From Mesorhizobium sp. RMAD-H1 (GTDB taxonomy: Bacteria; Pseudomonadota; Alphaproteobacteria; Rhizobiales; Rhizobiaceae): a DNA stretch of 64,000 nt. Location: the NCBI RefSeq assembly GCF_014191375.1, contig NZ_JACHWN010000001.1, positions 248,001 to 312,000 on the forward strand, given 5' to 3'. Made by a program: the position numbers and the translations under genes. The notes under the pieces were generated by a model. The model ran no database searches. It was given only the letters and a program-made list of their open reading frames with translations, and was not told the origin of the DNA. Of this stretch, positions 61,296 to 64,000 are shown piece by piece (within the stretch, counting starts at the first letter, position 1; every line of letters begins with the position of its first letter).

Positions 61296-62068
61296 CGGAA
61301 GGGACAAGGCCCGTCGCGCTGGTGACAGGCGCCAGGCGCGGCATTGGCCTCGCGATCGCCATGGCGCTTGCGGGTGCCGGCTTCGATCTCGCCATCACCG
61401 ACCGGGAGGCGGATGAGGCAAGCGCCACCGCTGTCGCCGCGCTGGAGGCGCTGGGCGCGAAAACGCTGTTCCTCGCTTCCGATCTTGCAGATATCGGCGG
61501 CCACGCGGCGGCGGTGGAGAGGATCATCGAGCATTTCGGCCGTATCGACTGCCTCGTCAACAATGCCGGCATCGCTTCCGTGCGGCGCGGTGATTTCCTC
61601 AAGCTCGAGCCGGAAAATTTCGACGCCATCGTCGCAGTCAATCTGCGCGGCACGGTGTTCTTCACGCAGGCCGTGCTGCGCGCGATGCTCGGCGTTGAGC
61701 CGGGCGGCCATCCGCGCTCGATCATCAACATCACCTCGATCTCGGCTGAGATGACCTCGCCCGAAAGGCTCGACTATTGCATGACCAAGGCCGCACTCGC
61801 CGCCTTCAGCCAGGGCCTCGCCCTGCGGCTTGCCGGGACCGGCATCGACTGTTTCGAGATCCGCCCCGGCATCATCCGCTCGGATATGACGGCGGGCGTG
61901 GCGGAACGGTATGAAAAGCTGATCGGCGAGGGGCTGGTGCCGGTGAAGCGCTGGGGCGAGCCGGAGGATATCGGCCGCATCGCCGCATCGCTGGCCAGCG
62001 GCGCGTTCAGCTTCGCCACCGGCTCGGTCATCAATGCCGACGGGGCGCTGTCGGTCAGCAGGCTTTAG
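61292..62068 (+). CDS. Short-chain dehydrogenase/reductase (SDR)
   Basis: 258 residues; classical SDR with TGxxxGIG as VTGARRGIGLAIA (about 11-23), NNAGIA near 90, catalytic Ser in NITSISAEM and YxxxK as YCMTKAALAAF near residue 163. Substrate unknown; likely acts on the same alcohol or ketone as its GMC neighbour. Confidence 0.9.
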   Translation: MTEGTRPVALVTGARRGIGLAIAMALAGAGFDLAITDREADEASATAVAALEALGAKTLFLASDLADIGGHAAAVERIIEHFGRIDCLVNNAGIASVRRGDFLKLEPENFDAIVAVNLRGTVFFTQAVLRAMLGVEPGGHPRSIINITSISAEMTSPERLDYCMTKAALAAFSQGLALRLAGTGIDCFEIRPGIIRSDMTAGVAERYEKLIGEGLVPVKRWGEPEDIGRIAASLASGAFSFATGSVINADGALSVSRL

Positions 62069-62102
62069 GGCGTTGGTTTGATGGAAGCGCCGGCGTTTTT
62101 CA

Positions 62103-62256
62103 CCCCCCTCTGCCCTGCCGGGCATCTCCCCTCAAGGGGGAGATTGGCCGTCATTAATGACGGCGCTCAATTCTGCAGCGCTGGCAGTTAGCGAAAGCTG
62201 AATTCACAGCCAATCTCCCCCCTTGAGGGGGAGATGGCCGGCAGGCCAGAGGGGGG
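62103..62256. repeat. Family B intergenic inverted repeat, copy 9
   Basis: Arms start CCCCCCTCTGCCCTGCCGGG and end GGCAGGCCAGAGGGGGG. The spacer shares TTAGCGAAAGC and GACGGC blocks with copy 2. It fills most of 62069-62313. Confidence 0.9.
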
Positions 62257-62313
62257 TGGTTCTGGTGCTTGGTTTGGAGGCGAACCGCTTTAGGAGAAGT
62301 GGCGGGAGGAAGC

Positions 62314-63969
62314 ATGGAATACGACTATATCATCACCGGAGCCGGGCCTGCCGGCTGCGTTCTCGCCAATCGCTTAAGCGAGGACCCGTCCGTCCGCGTG
62401 CTGCTGCTGGAGGCGGGCGGCGGCGACTGGAACCCGCTTTTCCACATGCCGGCGGGCTTCGCCAAGATGACCAAGGGCGTAGCGAGCTGGGGCTGGGAAA
62501 CGGTGCCGCAGAAGCACATGAAGGGCCGTGTACTGCGCTATACCCAGGCCAAGGTGGTGGGCGGCGGCTCCTCCATCAATGCCCAGCTCTATACCCGTGG
62601 CAATGCCGCCGATTATGACCTATGGGAGGAGGAGGACGGCTGCGCCGGCTGGAACTACCGCTCCGTGCTGCCCTATTTCAAGCGCGCCGAGGACAACCAG
62701 CGCTTCGCCGACGATTACCATGCCTATGGCGGGCCGCTCGGCGTCTCGATGCCGGCCGCCACGCTTCCCATCTGCGACGCCTATATCCGCGCCGGGCAGG
62801 AGCTGGGCATTCCCTATAATCACGATTTCAACGGCAGGCAGCAGGCAGGTATCGGTTTCTATCAGCTGACGCAGCGCGACAAGCGCCGCTCCTCCGCCGC
62901 AAGGGCCTATCTCAACCCCATCCGCGACCGGAAGAACCTGACCGTCCGCCTCGGCGCGCGAGTGACCCGCATCATTGTCGAGAAGGGCAGGGCCGTCGGC
63001 GTCGAGGTGGTGCGGGGCGGTGGCACGCAGATCATCCGCGCGGCGCGCGAGGTGCTGGTCTCCTCCGGTGCGATCGGCTCGCCCAAGCTGCTGCTGCAAT
63101 CGGGCATCGGTCCGGCGGATCACCTGAGAAGCGTCGGCGTGCCTGTCGTCCATGACCTGCCCGGCGTCGGCGGGAACATGCAGGATCATCTCGACCTCTT
63201 CGTCATCTGCGAATGCACCGGCGATCACACCTACGACAATGTGGCGAAGCTGCACCGCACGCTCTGGGCGGGCATCCAGTATGTGCTGTTCCGCACCGGC
63301 CCGGTCGCCTCCAGCCTCTTCGAAACAGGCGGCTTCTGGTATGCCGATCCAGAGGCGCGCTCGCCCGATATACAGTTCCACCTAGGGTTGGGCTCCGGCA
63401 TCGAGGCCGGCGTGGCGCGGCTGAAGAATGCCGGCGTGACGCTCAACTCCGCCTATCTGCATCCCCGCTCGCGCGGCACGGTGCGCCTGGCATCGGGCGA
63501 TCCGGCGGCCGCCCCGCTGATCGACCCGAACTACTGGAGCGATCCGCACGACCGCAGGATGTCGATCGAGGGATTGAAGATCGCCCGCGAGATCATGAGC
63601 CAGCCGGCGCTGAAACCCTATGTGCTCACCGAGCGCCTGCCGGGGCCCGGCGCCGTCACCGACGAGGACCTGTTCGACTATGGCTGCGCCAACGCCAAGA
63701 CGGACCATCATCCGGTCGGCACCTGCAAGATGGGCACGGATGCGATGGCCGTGGTCGATCTCGAATTGAAGGTGAGGGGGATCGAGGGCCTGCGCGTCTG
63801 TGATTCGTCGGTGATGCCGCGCGTTCCCTCCTGCAACACCAATGCGCCGACCATCATGGTGGGCGAGAAGGGCGCCGACATCATCCGCGGCCTCGATCCG
63901 CTGCCGCCCGCCGTCTTCGCGCACGAGATGAACGAACTGCCGCCGCGCGGCCGACGCGACATACGCTGA
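62314..63969 (+). CDS. GMC-family oxidoreductase, choline/alcohol dehydrogenase-like
   Basis: 551 residues from ATG 62314 after GGGAGGA. FAD motif YIITGAGPAGCVLANRLSED; GGGSSINAQLYTRGN near residue 85 is the GMC signature 1; GAIGSPKLLLQSGIGP near 255 is signature 2; catalytic His in DHHPVGTCKMG and Asn in SCNTNAPTIMVGEKGAD. It is the BetA/alcohol dehydrogenase branch, distinct from the GMC at 59760. Last gene in the window; the run may continue beyond it. Confidence 0.92.
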   Translation: MEYDYIITGAGPAGCVLANRLSEDPSVRVLLLEAGGGDWNPLFHMPAGFAKMTKGVASWGWETVPQKHMKGRVLRYTQAKVVGGGSSINAQLYTRGNAADYDLWEEEDGCAGWNYRSVLPYFKRAEDNQRFADDYHAYGGPLGVSMPAATLPICDAYIRAGQELGIPYNHDFNGRQQAGIGFYQLTQRDKRRSSAARAYLNPIRDRKNLTVRLGARVTRIIVEKGRAVGVEVVRGGGTQIIRAAREVLVSSGAIGSPKLLLQSGIGPADHLRSVGVPVVHDLPGVGGNMQDHLDLFVICECTGDHTYDNVAKLHRTLWAGIQYVLFRTGPVASSLFETGGFWYADPEARSPDIQFHLGLGSGIEAGVARLKNAGVTLNSAYLHPRSRGTVRLASGDPAAAPLIDPNYWSDPHDRRMSIEGLKIAREIMSQPALKPYVLTERLPGPGAVTDEDLFDYGCANAKTDHHPVGTCKMGTDAMAVVDLELKVRGIEGLRVCDSSVMPRVPSCNTNAPTIMVGEKGADIIRGLDPLPPAVFAHEMNELPPRGRRDIR

Positions 63970-64000
63970 CGCCGGCCGGCCGTTCTGCATCACTGAAGCA

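Overview
The window is a chromosomal segment of a high-GC alphaproteobacterium of the order Hyphomicrobiales (Rhizobiales), most likely the Phyllobacteriaceae/Rhizobiaceae side. The basis is the CIRCE-controlled groESL operon, the Rhizobiales-type small genes (DUF4170, DUF2093, DUF1993), the pmbA-cysQ-DUF4170-acyltransferase-waaA-lpxK run, the fdsGBA-fdhD-fdsD formate dehydrogenase operon and, above all, the dense intergenic palindromic repeats resembling the RIME-type elements known from rhizobia. This placement is inference; no rRNA gene is present to test it.

Layout. 1-1.5 kb: start of groEL and groES (minus) with a CIRCE operator and promoter. 1.8-17 kb: a TadG-like von Willebrand factor A protein, a HAD hydrolase, ribF, a MipA-like outer membrane protein, ileS behind a strongly structured leader, a lipoprotein, tadA, an rluB-like pseudouridine synthase, rsmD and an active/inactive pair of M16 peptidases. 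17-28 kb: a patatin-like phospholipase, a KefB-type antiporter, the pmbA-to-lpxK envelope operon, mutL with a DUF2093 gene, and queF. 28.8-32.5 kb: a DUF1993 gene and then an accessory island. The island has about 1 kb of repeats, an AT-rich reverse transcriptase gene (30411-31733, minus) translationally coupled to a small secreted or membrane ORF, and a perfect 123-bp direct repeat (31800-31922 and 32180-32302). This island is the best candidate for an undescribed system.

32.5-44.3 kb: a glutaryl-CoA dehydrogenase-like enzyme, a small membrane protein, a DUF442-type phosphatase/sulfurtransferase, then a formate module: LysR regulator with a T-N11-A palindrome in front of fdsG, fdsG, fdsB, fdsA, fdhD (fdsC), fdsD, and an OFA-family formate/oxalate transporter. 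44.3-64 kb: a carbohydrate-type catabolic region around a LacI regulator. On the minus strand lie a DUF993 TIM-barrel protein and a complete galactitol-type PTS permease (IIC, IIA, IIB). On the plus strand lie lacI, a Gfo/Idh oxidoreductase, a CoA-transferase, an enoyl-CoA hydratase, an aldehyde dehydrogenase, a CUT1 sugar ABC transporter, two GMC oxidoreductases and an SDR. Two identical 14-bp operators, 179 bp apart, flank the divergent promoter region and probably switch both arms.

Intergenic repeats are a dominant theme. Nine copies of an about 155-bp inverted repeat (family B), five copies of a RIME-like element (family A), two pairs of 37-bp inverted repeats (family D) and two 43-bp palindromes (family E) occur between genes. 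One B copy is split by an A copy that sits inside further inverted arms. Ends of two B copies appear to supply the ribosome binding site of the next gene.
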